Shown here: piece after piece, positions 43,317-52,160 of the stretch
Numbering within the stretch: position 1 is the first letter of the stretch
How the letters are laid out: each line of letters opens with the position of its first letter
Source of the DNA: Nocardioides massiliensis
GTDB taxonomy: Bacteria > Actinomycetota > Actinomycetes > Propionibacteriales > Nocardioidaceae
Assembly: GCF_030811215.1 (NCBI RefSeq)
Contig: NZ_JAUSQM010000001.1
Span: forward strand, 868,001-932,000
Direction of reading: 5' to 3'
DNA: 64,000 nucleotides
Notes under the pieces: model-generated
The model's database searches: none
Told to the model about the DNA's origin: nothing
The model's input: only the letters and a program-made list of their open reading frames with translations
Made by a program: the position numbers and the translations under genes

Positions 43317-45043
43317 CGAGTTCCTTCCAGGTGATCGGGGGTGGAGGTGGGGCCCTCCATGGTCGGCATCGGCGCCGCGTCGCCCGCGCCGGAGGCCCAG
43401 GTCTTGAGGACCTTGCCTCGGATCTTGCCAACGGCGTCACGGGGCAACTCGGGCACGAAGTGGATCTGTCGCGGGTACTTGTACGGCGAGAGCCGGTCCC
43501 GGACGAAGGACTGCAGCTCGGAGGCGAGGGCGTCGTCGGCCGTCGCCCCGTCCTGTACCGAGACGAACGCCACCACGATCTCCTGCCGTAGCGGGTCTGG
43601 CGCACCCACGACGGCGACCTCACGGACGGCCGGATGGTCTCCGAGTGTCAGTTCTACCTCCGTCGGGGCGACCTTGTAGCCCGCGGTGCTGATCAGGTAG
43701 TCGGTGCGACCCAGGTATGTCGCGTTGCCGGTGTCGTCGAACTCGATCAGGTCGTCACACAGAGACCACCCGTCGATGACGTCGCGGCGTTGCAGCTCCG
43801 GGCGGTTCCAGTAGGTCAGGCCGGTGAGACCCCGGACCGCCATCTGCCCCGGCCCGGACTCGATGGGTTCGACACGGCCCTCGGTCTGACGCACGACTCT
43901 GACCTCGTAGCCGGGGAGTGCGCGGCCGAGGGAACCCGGCGGGAAGACTTCACCGTGTCGTGGGGTCAGTGGCCAGGTCGCGAAGGCGGTGCTGCCGTAG
44001 TTGTTGATCAGCTCAAGGCCACGTTCAAGCCAGCGGCGGCGTACGTCCGTTGCCGACGCCGACTGCCACATCGCGTATGCCCGGTGCAACGAGGGCAGCT
44101 CCATGGACCTCTCGTCGAGCACGTCTGCCATCCGGACCCACGTGGCGGTGATCGCGGTGAAGACGTTGATCTCGTAGTCGTTGATGGCCTCCACGATTCG
44201 CCGTGGGTCTCGGAATTCTTCGATGAGCACGGCGGTTGCGCCGTGCAGCAGTGTGAAGTTGGTGTGGTAGATGAAGCCGAGCGCGTGGCCGGCTGGTGCT
44301 GCAGCAGCCCACCGCTGGCCGGGACCGGCGCCGGTGACCTCCGCGAGAGCGTAGCCGCCCAGCAGGAACCGCCGGTGAGTGTGGTAACAGCCCTTCGGTT
44401 GACCGGTTGTGCCTCCGGTGTGCCAGATGACGGCGACGCCGTCGCTCGGGGTCCGGGGCAGGGACACCGCCTCCGCGTCCGGCTCCTGGCGCAGCGACCG
44501 CAGGTCGCGGTGGGAAGGGTCTTCAACAGGGGTCTCCCGAAACACGAGGACCTCCTCAACATCGGTCCCCGCGACGGCCTCGGCGGCGCCGGCGATGATC
44601 TCGGAACCACCGACCACTACCAGCAGGCGTGCGCCGGTGTCCTCGACGAAGAAGCGCAGCTCGTCTGGACGCGACTGCACAGGCGTCGGAACGACGACCG
44701 CTCCGGCCTTCCAGGCGGCCAGCATGCCGATGATGAGCTCGGGCACGTTCGGGCCCCGGAAGGCGATGCGGTCGCCGGTCTGCACGCCGCGGTGAACAAG
44801 ACCCTCCGCGAGCCGGGTGCTCAGGTCGGCCACCTCGCGATAGCTGTAGGAGCGTCCGGACTCGGCGTGGACCAATGCAACCGCGTCGCCATGACCGGCC
44901 TCGACCTGCGCATCGCTCAGTGCCCATCCGGTGCTGGACCAATCGTCCACGCGCGGGTCGTCCGAGTGGGTGTACTCCGGCTGTTCGCCGGGTGGGACCA
45001 GGCAGTGTGCCGGGATGGTGGAGTCGGGGTAGGTGTCTTTCAT
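43313..45043 (-). CDS. AMP-forming acyl-CoA synthetase (benzoate/aminobenzoate-CoA ligase-like)
   Basis: A 576-residue ANL-superfamily ligase that activates an organic acid with ATP and CoA. Motifs: phosphate loop VIWHTGGTTGQPKGC, NNYGSTAFATWPLT, hinge YLGRTDYLISTAGYKVAPTE and catalytic Lys in PRDAVGKIRGKVL. The region PAGHALGFIYHTNFTLLHGA resembles the 2-aminobenzoate/benzoate-CoA ligase group, so an aromatic acid is likely but unproven. ATG 45043 follows AAGGATG; it overlaps the monooxygenase stop by four bases. Confidence 0.93.
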   Translation of the reverse strand: MKDTYPDSTIPAHCLVPPGEQPEYTHSDDPRVDDWSSTGWALSDAQVEAGHGDAVALVHAESGRSYSYREVADLSTRLAEGLVHRGVQTGDRIAFRGPNVPELIIGMLAAWKAGAVVVPTPVQSRPDELRFFVEDTGARLLVVVGGSEIIAGAAEAVAGTDVEEVLVFRETPVEDPSHRDLRSLRQEPDAEAVSLPRTPSDGVAVIWHTGGTTGQPKGCYHTHRRFLLGGYALAEVTGAGPGQRWAAAAPAGHALGFIYHTNFTLLHGATAVLIEEFRDPRRIVEAINDYEINVFTAITATWVRMADVLDERSMELPSLHRAYAMWQSASATDVRRRWLERGLELINNYGSTAFATWPLTPRHGEVFPPGSLGRALPGYEVRVVRQTEGRVEPIESGPGQMAVRGLTGLTYWNRPELQRRDVIDGWSLCDDLIEFDDTGNATYLGRTDYLISTAGYKVAPTEVELTLGDHPAVREVAVVGAPDPLRQEIVVAFVSVQDGATADDALASELQSFVRDRLSPYKYPRQIHFVPELPRDAVGKIRGKVLKTWASGAGDAAPMPTMEGPTSTPDHLEGTR

Positions 45044-46611
45044 CGCGACATCCTTGAGCTCGTGGTCGCCACCTGGTCTGGCTCCGTATCTTCTCCGAGT
45101 AGATCGCGGACCTGGGCGGTGAACTGGTCGAGAGATCCCGGGGCCGCCCCGAGGACGTAGCGGTCGGGCCGGAGTATGGCCACGTCGGCTCCCTGGGCAT
45201 CGAGCCATTCAACCAGGGAGGGGTCCGGGTCCGGGAGGTCTGCAACCGTCGTGACCCATGCGCCGACGACCTCCTTCCACCAGGCGCCGGTGGAGCCGAG
45301 TGCCGTGTCGTCCCGGGCGAGTACGAGGAACCGCTGGCCCACCGCGTCGTCGAGGGGCACGCCGGCAACGGGAGGCTGACCGAACAGGCCGCCCCCGCCC
45401 TCCAGCACCAGTGGCCCCGGCAGCAGCGGGGGCAGTCCGAACAGCAGTGACCGGTGATCTGATCGAATCGCGGCGTCACGCTCCTGCGCCGCCTGCGGGT
45501 CGATCGTGCCTACGATGGCACCGTAGTCGATGGCGCGCTTCACGACCTCTCGTACGTGGGGGCTGCGCTCCGTCTGATAGGTGTCGAGGAGCGCCTCGGG
45601 AGCGCCCTCGAGGACTCGGTGTAGCTTCCATGCCAGGTTGGTGGCATCCCGGAACCCCGAGCACATGCCCTGCCCGAGAAAAGGCGGCATCTGGTGCGCC
45701 GCGTCCCCAGCGAGCAGGATCCGGCCAGAACGCCACTTCTCCGCGATGAGGCCGTGGAAGGTGTACACCGCCGCACGTTCGACGGTGACCGGCTGGTCAC
45801 CGATGAGCTTGCGCAGCACCTCGTCCACACGCTCGGGGCGCTGCATCGTAGCCGCTTCCTCACCGGGAAGGAGCATAAACTCGATCCGGTGCCGCCGACC
45901 CGGCATCGGGATGATCACGTGCGGGCGCGCGGGGTCACACACGTACACAGCCTGCGGAGGCAGGCCTGCGTGGTCCTCGCCCAGCAAGAGGTCCACGACG
46001 AGCCACTGCTCGTGAAATCCCAGGTCCTCGAGTGCCAGGTCGAGCATCTCGCGGACGGGACTGGTGGCGCCGTCGCAGCCGACGACGTAGCGGGCGTTGA
46101 CCTCGACAGGGGACCCGTTCCCTCGCTTGGCTGCCCGGAGGGTGACCCAGTCGAGCTGCTGCGCGACGTCCACGACCTCAGCCTCGAGGTGGACGTCCAC
46201 GTTGGGCAGCGCCGTGACGGCCGCTCGCAGCGCACGGTCGAAGCCGGGTTGGTGGAAGTACACGCTCGTCGGCACTCCGGACCATGTCGGCTGGTCGCCG
46301 GGGAGCCGCATCAACACGTCACCGTCGGCGGCGAGGAACTCGATCCCGGGGTTGGGGATCGTGGAGGGGAGCAACTCTGCCAGGCATCCAAGTTCCTGGA
46401 CCGCCCGCAGGCCGGTGTGATCGATGTGTGCCGCGCGGGGAAGCGGAAAGACCTCCAGGTCGCGCTCCAGCACGATCACGTCGATCCCGCGGCGGCCCAG
46501 TAGGCCGGCGAGTATCGCGCCCACCGGGCCCATCCCCACGATGGCCACGTCGAAGAGACGGCCTGGATCGGAAGGACCCCGTCCGAGGACCGGACTTTGT
46601 TCTGGTTCCAT
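45040..46611 (-). CDS. FAD-dependent aromatic monooxygenase (MhpA-like, group A)
   Basis: A 523-residue flavoprotein hydroxylase. Rossmann FAD-binding VAIVGMGPVGAILAGLLGRR, the DG motif VVGCDGATSPVREML and the GD motif ILLAGDAAHQMPPFLGQGM are complete, with a thioredoxin-like C-terminal domain. The relatives include 3-(3-hydroxyphenyl)propionate hydroxylase and related ring hydroxylases using NAD(P)H and O2. ATG 46611 is preferred (GGAGGAGACCGAC upstream). Its place before the CoA ligase suggests hydroxylation of an aromatic or cyclic substrate. Confidence 0.93.
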   Translation of the reverse strand: MEPEQSPVLGRGPSDPGRLFDVAIVGMGPVGAILAGLLGRRGIDVIVLERDLEVFPLPRAAHIDHTGLRAVQELGCLAELLPSTIPNPGIEFLAADGDVLMRLPGDQPTWSGVPTSVYFHQPGFDRALRAAVTALPNVDVHLEAEVVDVAQQLDWVTLRAAKRGNGSPVEVNARYVVGCDGATSPVREMLDLALEDLGFHEQWLVVDLLLGEDHAGLPPQAVYVCDPARPHVIIPMPGRRHRIEFMLLPGEEAATMQRPERVDEVLRKLIGDQPVTVERAAVYTFHGLIAEKWRSGRILLAGDAAHQMPPFLGQGMCSGFRDATNLAWKLHRVLEGAPEALLDTYQTERSPHVREVVKRAIDYGAIVGTIDPQAAQERDAAIRSDHRSLLFGLPPLLPGPLVLEGGGGLFGQPPVAGVPLDDAVGQRFLVLARDDTALGSTGAWWKEVVGAWVTTVADLPDPDPSLVEWLDAQGADVAILRPDRYVLGAAPGSLDQFTAQVRDLLGEDTEPDQVATTSSRMSR

Positions 46612-46636
46612 GTCGGTCTCCTCCAGAAGGGGGCGT

Positions 46637-47824
46637 TCAGTCATCGCTCGGGTCGCTTCCGAGCACGGTCACCGCGACGGCGGCCGTATCGCCGCCCGCG
46701 AAACCGCCGGCACTCTCCGCCAGGCCGATGCGTACATCTGGGACCTGTCGATCGCCTGCCTCGCCACGGATCTGGTGCCCCAGCTCGATCACCTGCGCGA
46801 GGCCGGTGGCGGCGACGGGATGCCCTCGCGACTCGAGGCCACCGCTGGTGTTGACCGGCAGTCGGCCCCCGAGCGACGTGACCTCCTCGGCGACCAATCG
46901 ATCACCGGTTCCCCGCTCGCAGAACCCCAGCTCTTCATAGGCAAGGAGCTCGTTGAACGAGACGGAGTCATGAACCTCGGCGACATCGACCTGTCCCGGT
47001 GTAATCCCCGCCTCCGTATATGCCCGCGTAGCCACCTCGCGGATCGCCGCACCCGGTCCTTCCGCGCTGGCCATGCCCACCACGGAACCGCGGATCCAGA
47101 CCGGCTTGTGCTCCGGGCGCACTGAAGCTGCCGAGGTGACGACCACGGCAGAGGCACCGTCGCTGATCGGAGCGCACATGAACGCGGTGATCGGATCGGC
47201 GATGACCTTGGAGGTCAGCACGTCCTCGACGGTCACCGGGTCGGTGTACTGGGCCATCGGGTTGAGGCCAGCGTGTCTGCGGTTCTTGACCGCGATTGCG
47301 GCGAGCACGTCGCCCGACAGCCCGTGGGCGTCGGCGTACGCTCGTAGCCGCGGAGGATAGACGGCCGATACGAACACACTCTCGCGTGAGGCGTCGATGC
47401 CGGCGCCGGCCACGAAATCGATGTCCGCAGCACCGTTCAGCGCCATGTATGTCGCCTCCCGGCTGCTGCCGACCAGCTTCTCCACGCCCAGCACGAGCAC
47501 CGTCTTCGCGGCACCTGCGCGAACGGCGTGCACCGCAAGGTTGAGAGCGCTGGACGAACCTGCGCAGGCGTTGTCGATGTTGTAGACAGGGATCCCAGAG
47601 AACCCGTTCGCCCGCAGCACGGTCTGGCCCACGGCACTGACCTGACCGGTGATGATCGAGGCCATAGCGTTGGCGACGAACGCCATCTCAATGTCCTCAG
47701 TCTCCAGGTGCGCGTCGGCCAGTGCCGCGCGCACCGCCTCGCCCCCGAGGTCCTTTAGGGAGCGGTCAGGGAACCGCCCGAAGCGGGTCATGCCCAGGCC
47801 GACAACGGCCACGCTCGCGTTCAT
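46637..47824 (-). CDS. SCP2-type thiolase family protein
   Basis: A 395-residue thiolase-like protein of the lipid-transfer/SCP-x thiolase group, often used to cleave branched or steroid-like side chains. Nucleophile Cys in NIDNACAGSSSALNLA, His in GGLESRGHPVAATG; the second Cys of ordinary thiolases is not obvious at the C-terminus. Members of this group often pair with a DUF35 partner, which is absent here. Overlaps the hydrolase gene by four bases. Confidence 0.9.
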   Translation of the reverse strand: MNASVAVVGLGMTRFGRFPDRSLKDLGGEAVRAALADAHLETEDIEMAFVANAMASIITGQVSAVGQTVLRANGFSGIPVYNIDNACAGSSSALNLAVHAVRAGAAKTVLVLGVEKLVGSSREATYMALNGAADIDFVAGAGIDASRESVFVSAVYPPRLRAYADAHGLSGDVLAAIAVKNRRHAGLNPMAQYTDPVTVEDVLTSKVIADPITAFMCAPISDGASAVVVTSAASVRPEHKPVWIRGSVVGMASAEGPGAAIREVATRAYTEAGITPGQVDVAEVHDSVSFNELLAYEELGFCERGTGDRLVAEEVTSLGGRLPVNTSGGLESRGHPVAATGLAQVIELGHQIRGEAGDRQVPDVRIGLAESAGGFAGGDTAAVAVTVLGSDPSDD

Positions 47825-48618
47825 CGGGCACCCGCCGTGTTGAGGTTCCGCTCGAAGCGCAGCACTGCCTCGTGCAGCGGGCCTCGTTGGTCCAGGACGA
47901 CGAGATGTCCACAGTCAGGGAGCACTTCGAGCTCACCTCGTGGGGCTGCCTCGGCGCAGGCACGGGCGACGTCTACAGGGATGACATCGTCATCCTCGCC
48001 GTGCGCGAACAGGACCGGCACGTCGACTGCAGAACACACCGGCTCGGGGGCGAACTCTCCCAGCACGCTGACGCCCTGCAGTGCCGACCGCAGAGGCGTC
48101 TGGCCGAACGTCCGTTCAATCCAGGCCAACGTCGCCTCGCTCTGCGGCTGCCGACAGAGCACGGCCGCCGACCGGCGAGCGAAGTCCGGCCAGTCGCGTC
48201 GTATGGACTTTGCCATCCGCTCGGCCGGGAACACGGTGGAGCTCGGGACACCGACCGCCACGATGCCCGCGATGCGAGAGTCGTCCCGGGCCGCGAGACT
48301 CAGGCCCACGGCTGCGCCGAAGGCGAAGCCCACAATCAGCACGTCAGTCAGGTCCAGTTCTTCCAGCAGCTCGGCAACCGCGTCGACATGGGTGGCCATG
48401 TCGTAAGGCTCGGCCACCGCATCTGACCGACCGAAGCCCGGCAGATCGGGGATCACAACCTCGTGGTCGTTGACGAGCAGCTCCTCCTCGTAGGCCCACA
48501 GCGAACCGTCGAGGCACCACCCGTGCAGGAGCAACACCGGTCGACCACAACCCCGGCGGACATAGGAGATGCCCCGCGCGGTCTCCGCACGAGTCATGTC
48601 GGAACTGGGGACTCTCAC
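47821..48618 (-). CDS. Alpha/beta-hydrolase-fold protein lacking the nucleophilic Ser
   Basis: A 265-residue alpha/beta-hydrolase fold protein. LLLHGWCLDGSLWAYEEEL gives the oxyanion region, VPVLFAHGEDDDVIP the acid and LPDCGHLVVLDQ the His. At the nucleophile elbow, normally G-x-S-x-G, the sequence is GFAFGAAVG, with Ala in place of Ser. It therefore should not be a simple serine hydrolase; a cofactor-free or non-catalytic role is possible. Coupled to both neighbours by 4-base overlaps in the catabolic operon. Confidence 0.9.
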   Translation of the reverse strand: MRVPSSDMTRAETARGISYVRRGCGRPVLLLHGWCLDGSLWAYEEELLVNDHEVVIPDLPGFGRSDAVAEPYDMATHVDAVAELLEELDLTDVLIVGFAFGAAVGLSLAARDDSRIAGIVAVGVPSSTVFPAERMAKSIRRDWPDFARRSAAVLCRQPQSEATLAWIERTFGQTPLRSALQGVSVLGEFAPEPVCSAVDVPVLFAHGEDDDVIPVDVARACAEAAPRGELEVLPDCGHLVVLDQRGPLHEAVLRFERNLNTAGAR

Positions 48619-49364
48619 ATGAACCTCCCACCGGTGACCTCGAGTACGGCACCGGTCATATAGCTGGACAGATCGCTGGCGAGGAACAGCACGACGGTTG
48701 CGACCTCGCGGGGGTCAGCGGCGCGACCGAGGGGGACCTCGGCGAGCTTCTGCTGAAGAATGTCGTCGCGCAGCCCCGACGTCATTGGTGTGTCGACGAG
48801 GCCGGGCTGGACTGAATTGACGCGAACGCCACGGTGCGCGAGTTCCTTGGCGGCGGCCTTGGTGAACCCCACGACACCGGCCTTGGCCGCCGAGTAGTTG
48901 GTCTGTCCGACGAGGCCGACCTTGCCGGAAATGGACGAGATATTGACAATCGAGCCGCTGCCCTGCTCGCGCATGACCGCGGCGGCCGCCTGGGTGACCA
49001 ACATCATCCCGTGAAGGTTGACCTCGAACACAGCCTGCCACGCCTCCAGGGTCATGTGGCGCAAGGTGGCGTCGCGGGTGATGCCGGCGTTGTTGACGAC
49101 GACGTCCAGGCTCCCCCACTGCTCGACGGCGGCACCCACAGCGGCTTCGGCATCGACCGGGGACCGGACATCCACGGCCAGTCCTAGGGCTGTGTCTGCG
49201 GCGTGCGCGACGTTGATGGCGTCGGCAGCGGCCTGCGCCGCCTCGCCGTCGATGTCGGCAACCAGCACCATAGCGCCCGACTCGGCGAGGCACTCGGCGG
49301 TGGCCCGACCGATCCCTTGCGCGGCGCCGGTCACGAGCGCGACCTTGCCGGCCAGCAGGCTCAT
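48615..49364 (-). CDS. Short-chain dehydrogenase/reductase (FabG-like)
   Basis: A 249-residue NAD(P)-dependent SDR. TGAAQGIG cofactor motif, VVNNAG, catalytic Ser in IVNISSISGKVG and YSAAKAG with the catalytic Tyr and Lys, and a C-terminal VLEVTGGRFM. In this operon it probably oxidises a 3-hydroxyacyl-CoA before thiolysis. The start overlaps the MaoC stop by four bases (ATGA). Confidence 0.94.
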   Translation of the reverse strand: MSLLAGKVALVTGAAQGIGRATAECLAESGAMVLVADIDGEAAQAAADAINVAHAADTALGLAVDVRSPVDAEAAVGAAVEQWGSLDVVVNNAGITRDATLRHMTLEAWQAVFEVNLHGMMLVTQAAAAVMREQGSGSIVNISSISGKVGLVGQTNYSAAKAGVVGFTKAAAKELAHRGVRVNSVQPGLVDTPMTSGLRDDILQQKLAEVPLGRAADPREVATVVLFLASDLSSYMTGAVLEVTGGRFM

Positions 49365-49825
49365 GACACGTTCTCCGCCGACTGAGGTCCGCATCGGATC
49401 AGGAGCCCGATGTGGCCGGTCTGTACCACCTCGCCGCGCTGGTTGATGATCCGGAAGAGCCGGTCGACGATCCCGCGGTCTCCCCCGCTGGTCAACCTCT
49501 TGCCAGCGATCTCCACCGTCGCATGCAACGTGTCCCCCACAAACACCGGTTTCTCGAACCGCCAGTCGGTGATGTCGAGCATCGCCATCGCCGACCCGGA
49601 GAACAGCCCGCTTCTGTCGAGCAAGCCCGTCATCATCACGACGCCGAAGAGGCCGTACACGACTGGGCGCCCGTAAATGGTCCCCTTGGTGAACTCCTGA
49701 TCGGTGTGAATCGGGTTCCAGTCCCCAGACAGCATCGCGAAGTTCACCAGATCTGTCTCGGTGACCGTCCTGGCCGGCAACGTGAAGACCTGTCCCGGCT
49801 CGAGATCGTCGTAGTAGAGAGGCAC
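49361..49825 (-). CDS. MaoC-type enoyl-CoA hydratase
   Basis: A 154-residue hotdog-fold hydratase. The catalytic hydratase-2 motif is MLSGDWNPIHTDQEF (Asp and His), followed by GRPVVYGLFGVVMMTGLL. It would hydrate a 2-enoyl-CoA for the following SDR and thiolase. First gene of the catabolic operon. The GTG at 49825 falls exactly seven bases after a TAATCT -10 element, so the mRNA may be leaderless; GTG 49831 lies too close to the -10 to be used. Confidence 0.92.
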   Translation of the reverse strand: MPLYYDDLEPGQVFTLPARTVTETDLVNFAMLSGDWNPIHTDQEFTKGTIYGRPVVYGLFGVVMMTGLLDRSGLFSGSAMAMLDITDWRFEKPVFVGDTLHATVEIAGKRLTSGGDRGIVDRLFRIINQRGEVVQTGHIGLLIRCGPQSAENVS

Positions 49826-49831
49826 CCCCAC

Positions 49832-49861
49832 AGATTACATACGACTCCATTCATGAGTCAA
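49832..49861 (-). promoter_or_regulatory. Promoter of the catabolic operon with overlapping inverted repeat
   Basis: On the minus strand TTGACT (49861-49856) and TAATCT (49837-49832) are separated by 18 bp, and six bases later comes the GTG at 49825. Between the two boxes lies GACTC-N7-GAGTC (49843-49859), which overlaps the -35 box; a repressor bound there would block the polymerase. The same repeat recurs at 52065-52081. Confidence 0.6.
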
Positions 49862-49912
49862 CTGTTGGGTGACCGGGAACCGAAACGACCGTGTCCGACC
49901 GCTATCGTTAGC

Positions 49913-50776
49913 TCACGGTCGGCTCCGGTTATGCGGATCCACCAGACTGGCGAAGTACGCTTGTGCCGCCGGACGAAGGCTGGCGTTGACCTCCTCGAAG
50001 ATGTCGATGGCCCGGCTGCGGTCCCACTCCCGGTCGAGTTCTGAGTCGGGGATCTTCGGATCGAGGGGCGCCACCTGCCGCATGGCCTCGATGAGCAAGG
50101 TGCGGATCCGGAAAGCCTCCCTCGGGGGCAGACCGTTCCGCCCGTCTGACGTGGCGTAGCGGCCGAACTCCTCCACCACCGCGGTGTAATGGCGGGCTAC
50201 CTCGTCGAGGTTCCACGCGTGTGCCAGCACCGCCGACGTGGGCAGCCACTTCGGGGCGGCACCAACGAAGACCACGACATAGCCGCTGACATCGAGCTCG
50301 TCGACGACCACCCCCGTCTCGTCAGACCGGTCGTACGGCACCACCCAGGTGCCATCGTGCAGCGCAGCGAACCCCAGGAAGCTGAGCCGTCGGCTGAGCC
50401 GTCGCCGGGCCAGCAACTGCTCCTCGGGAATGGCGTACCAGACCATCGTCCACTGCCCCTCCCAAGCCTGGGCGGGATAACGGAACCAGAACGTCTGCCG
50501 GTGCCCCTCGGCAAGCAGGGCGCTCAGGCGCGGGGTGGCGGAGTAGAAGACGTACCGGCCCCGCTTGGCGGTGTGAAACAGCCCGCGCGTGACCACCCGA
50601 TTGAGAGCAACCCGGGCCCCTGCAGTGGAGAACCCCAGGTCCTCCATGATCCGGACGAGCCCACCCGACCACACGGCAGCCCCCGGCTCGACGTACTCGC
50701 CCACGAGCGTCACAATGAGCTCCTGGGGCTTGAGCAACTTGGCCCGGTCGTGCACGGGATTCGCCTCGGCGATCAT
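49913..50776 (-). CDS. PaaX-family transcriptional regulator
   Basis: A 287-residue regulator of the PaaX family, whose best-known member represses phenylacetate degradation and responds to phenylacetyl-CoA. N-terminal winged helix (AAVWSGGLVRIMEDLGFSTA, ARVALNRVVTRGLFHTAKRG), then the PaaX core with WFRYPAQAWEGQWTMVWYAI and LSRRLSFLGFAALHDGTWV, and a C-terminal effector domain. ATG 50776 is preferred (AAGGAAG upstream at seven bases). Placed between two operons that share an inverted repeat, it is the likely repressor of both, perhaps induced by an acyl-CoA intermediate. Confidence 0.92.
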   Translation of the reverse strand: MIAEANPVHDRAKLLKPQELIVTLVGEYVEPGAAVWSGGLVRIMEDLGFSTAGARVALNRVVTRGLFHTAKRGRYVFYSATPRLSALLAEGHRQTFWFRYPAQAWEGQWTMVWYAIPEEQLLARRRLSRRLSFLGFAALHDGTWVVPYDRSDETGVVVDELDVSGYVVVFVGAAPKWLPTSAVLAHAWNLDEVARHYTAVVEEFGRYATSDGRNGLPPREAFRIRTLLIEAMRQVAPLDPKIPDSELDREWDRSRAIDIFEEVNASLRPAAQAYFASLVDPHNRSRP

Positions 50777-50851
50777 GGTCACGCTTCCTTACCTATACCG
50801 GCAAGCACCGAGCAACGTGCCCCAGGATTTGCTGGAACGATCTCGAGTGCT

Positions 50852-52060
50852 TCAGCGACGCGCACTTTCTACCGTCACGGAACGTCCGGCGACAAACCCG
50901 GCCAACAGCATCACGACGGAAGCCGCGATCACTAGTGACAAAGACCACGTCCACGAACCGGTTAGCCCGAGGACAGCCCCCACGGCAAACGGTCCGATCG
51001 CCCCGACTCCGTAGCCGATCAACTGGGCCATGCTCGACAGCGACTCCACGGATCGCGCCGACTCGGCCCGCAGGACGACCAAGATCATCGCCACGGTGAT
51101 TCCGGCACCATGGGTCACCCCACCGAGAACCGTCCATAGCGGCCACATCGCAGGGACGGCAACCAAACCGAGCGTGGTCGCCCCCCAGCACAAGGACACT
51201 CCGACCGTCAGCGGTACTTGGCTGCCCCAGCGGCGAACGAGAGGCGCCACCGCGATGCTCCCCGCGATGCCGAGCACTTGGTACAATGACAACGCTAGAC
51301 CACTCGTGGTCACGCTAGTTGCTGCCTCCTGGGTGAGATACGTCGGTAACCACGTCGTCAAAGAGAAGTACGACCACGACTGCGCGCCCAGGAAGATCGC
51401 CACCGCCCAGGCGAGCGGGTGCGCGGCCAGTCGGCGATGCGGGCCGGGCGGCGGCAGGGACGCCCGCAGCTCCGTGTCCGATGGCGCCCCCAGCACCAGC
51501 ACCCAGGCCGCCGCGGCCACCGCGGCCGGTAATGCCCACGACGCCAGCGCCAGCCTCCAGCCCGTCGTCTGCGCCAGCAGCGGTGTCAGTCCGGCAGCCG
51601 CAGCTGCGCCGATGCACATCCCAGCGGTGAAGATGGAGGTCCCGGCCGGAGCGCGGTGCGGCAGGTCGCGCTTGACCAGAGCAGGCATGACGACGTTTCC
51701 CACGGTCACCCCGACACCCACGAGCAGCGTTCCCGCGATCAGGAGTGCTACCGAGCCCATCGGGCGGGCGGCCGTCGCCACGACGACCACGACGAGCCCG
51801 GCCAACAGGGCCCGCTGCGCTCCGACGTACCTGACCAACACACCCGCGAGCGGCGCCGCGAGCGCGAAACAGAGCACGGGCAACGAGACGAGCGCACCCA
51901 TCGACGCTTCAGAGAGCCCGAGGTCGCCGCGCATTTGGGTAAGAAGAGGGGCGGGCGCTGCGATGACACTACGCAAGTTGATCGCCACGAGCCCGACAAG
52001 AAGCAGCATGCGAAGCTCACGCTTGCGGGTCGAGCCCACCGGGGCCGTTGGATTACTCAC
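50852..52060 (-). CDS. CynX/NimT-type MFS transporter
   Basis: A 402-residue transporter of the CynX/NimT branch of the major facilitator family (AINLRSVIAAPAPLLTQMRG is its hallmark N-terminal block), about 12 TM segments. Relatives carry cyanate, 2-nitroimidazole or organic anions. GTG 52060 is used; immediately upstream lies the GACTC-N7-GAGTC repeat (52065-52081), so it probably belongs to the PaaX-type regulon. A role in uptake or efflux of the pathway substrate is inferred. Confidence 0.87.
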   Translation of the reverse strand: MSNPTAPVGSTRKRELRMLLLVGLVAINLRSVIAAPAPLLTQMRGDLGLSEASMGALVSLPVLCFALAAPLAGVLVRYVGAQRALLAGLVVVVVATAARPMGSVALLIAGTLLVGVGVTVGNVVMPALVKRDLPHRAPAGTSIFTAGMCIGAAAAAGLTPLLAQTTGWRLALASWALPAAVAAAAWVLVLGAPSDTELRASLPPPGPHRRLAAHPLAWAVAIFLGAQSWSYFSLTTWLPTYLTQEAATSVTTSGLALSLYQVLGIAGSIAVAPLVRRWGSQVPLTVGVSLCWGATTLGLVAVPAMWPLWTVLGGVTHGAGITVAMILVVLRAESARSVESLSSMAQLIGYGVGAIGPFAVGAVLGLTGSWTWSLSLVIAASVVMLLAGFVAGRSVTVESARR

Positions 52061-52064
52061 CCTA

Positions 52065-52081
52065 GACTCACCAGTCGAGTC
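52065..52081. promoter_or_regulatory. Second GACTC-N7-GAGTC operator
   Basis: GACTC (52065-52069) and GAGTC (52077-52081) with a 7-base spacer, identical in arms and spacing to the repeat in the catabolic-operon promoter. It lies four bases before the GTG start of the CynX-type transporter and 80 bp before the divergent thioesterase gene, so it could control both. Confidence 0.55.
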
Positions 52082-52160
52082 GCCTGTAGTACATTCGGCT
52101 CCAACCACATGCTCATCCACCGGCCACCTGTCTGCCGTGGCCGCAATTGCGGAGGTCAGT

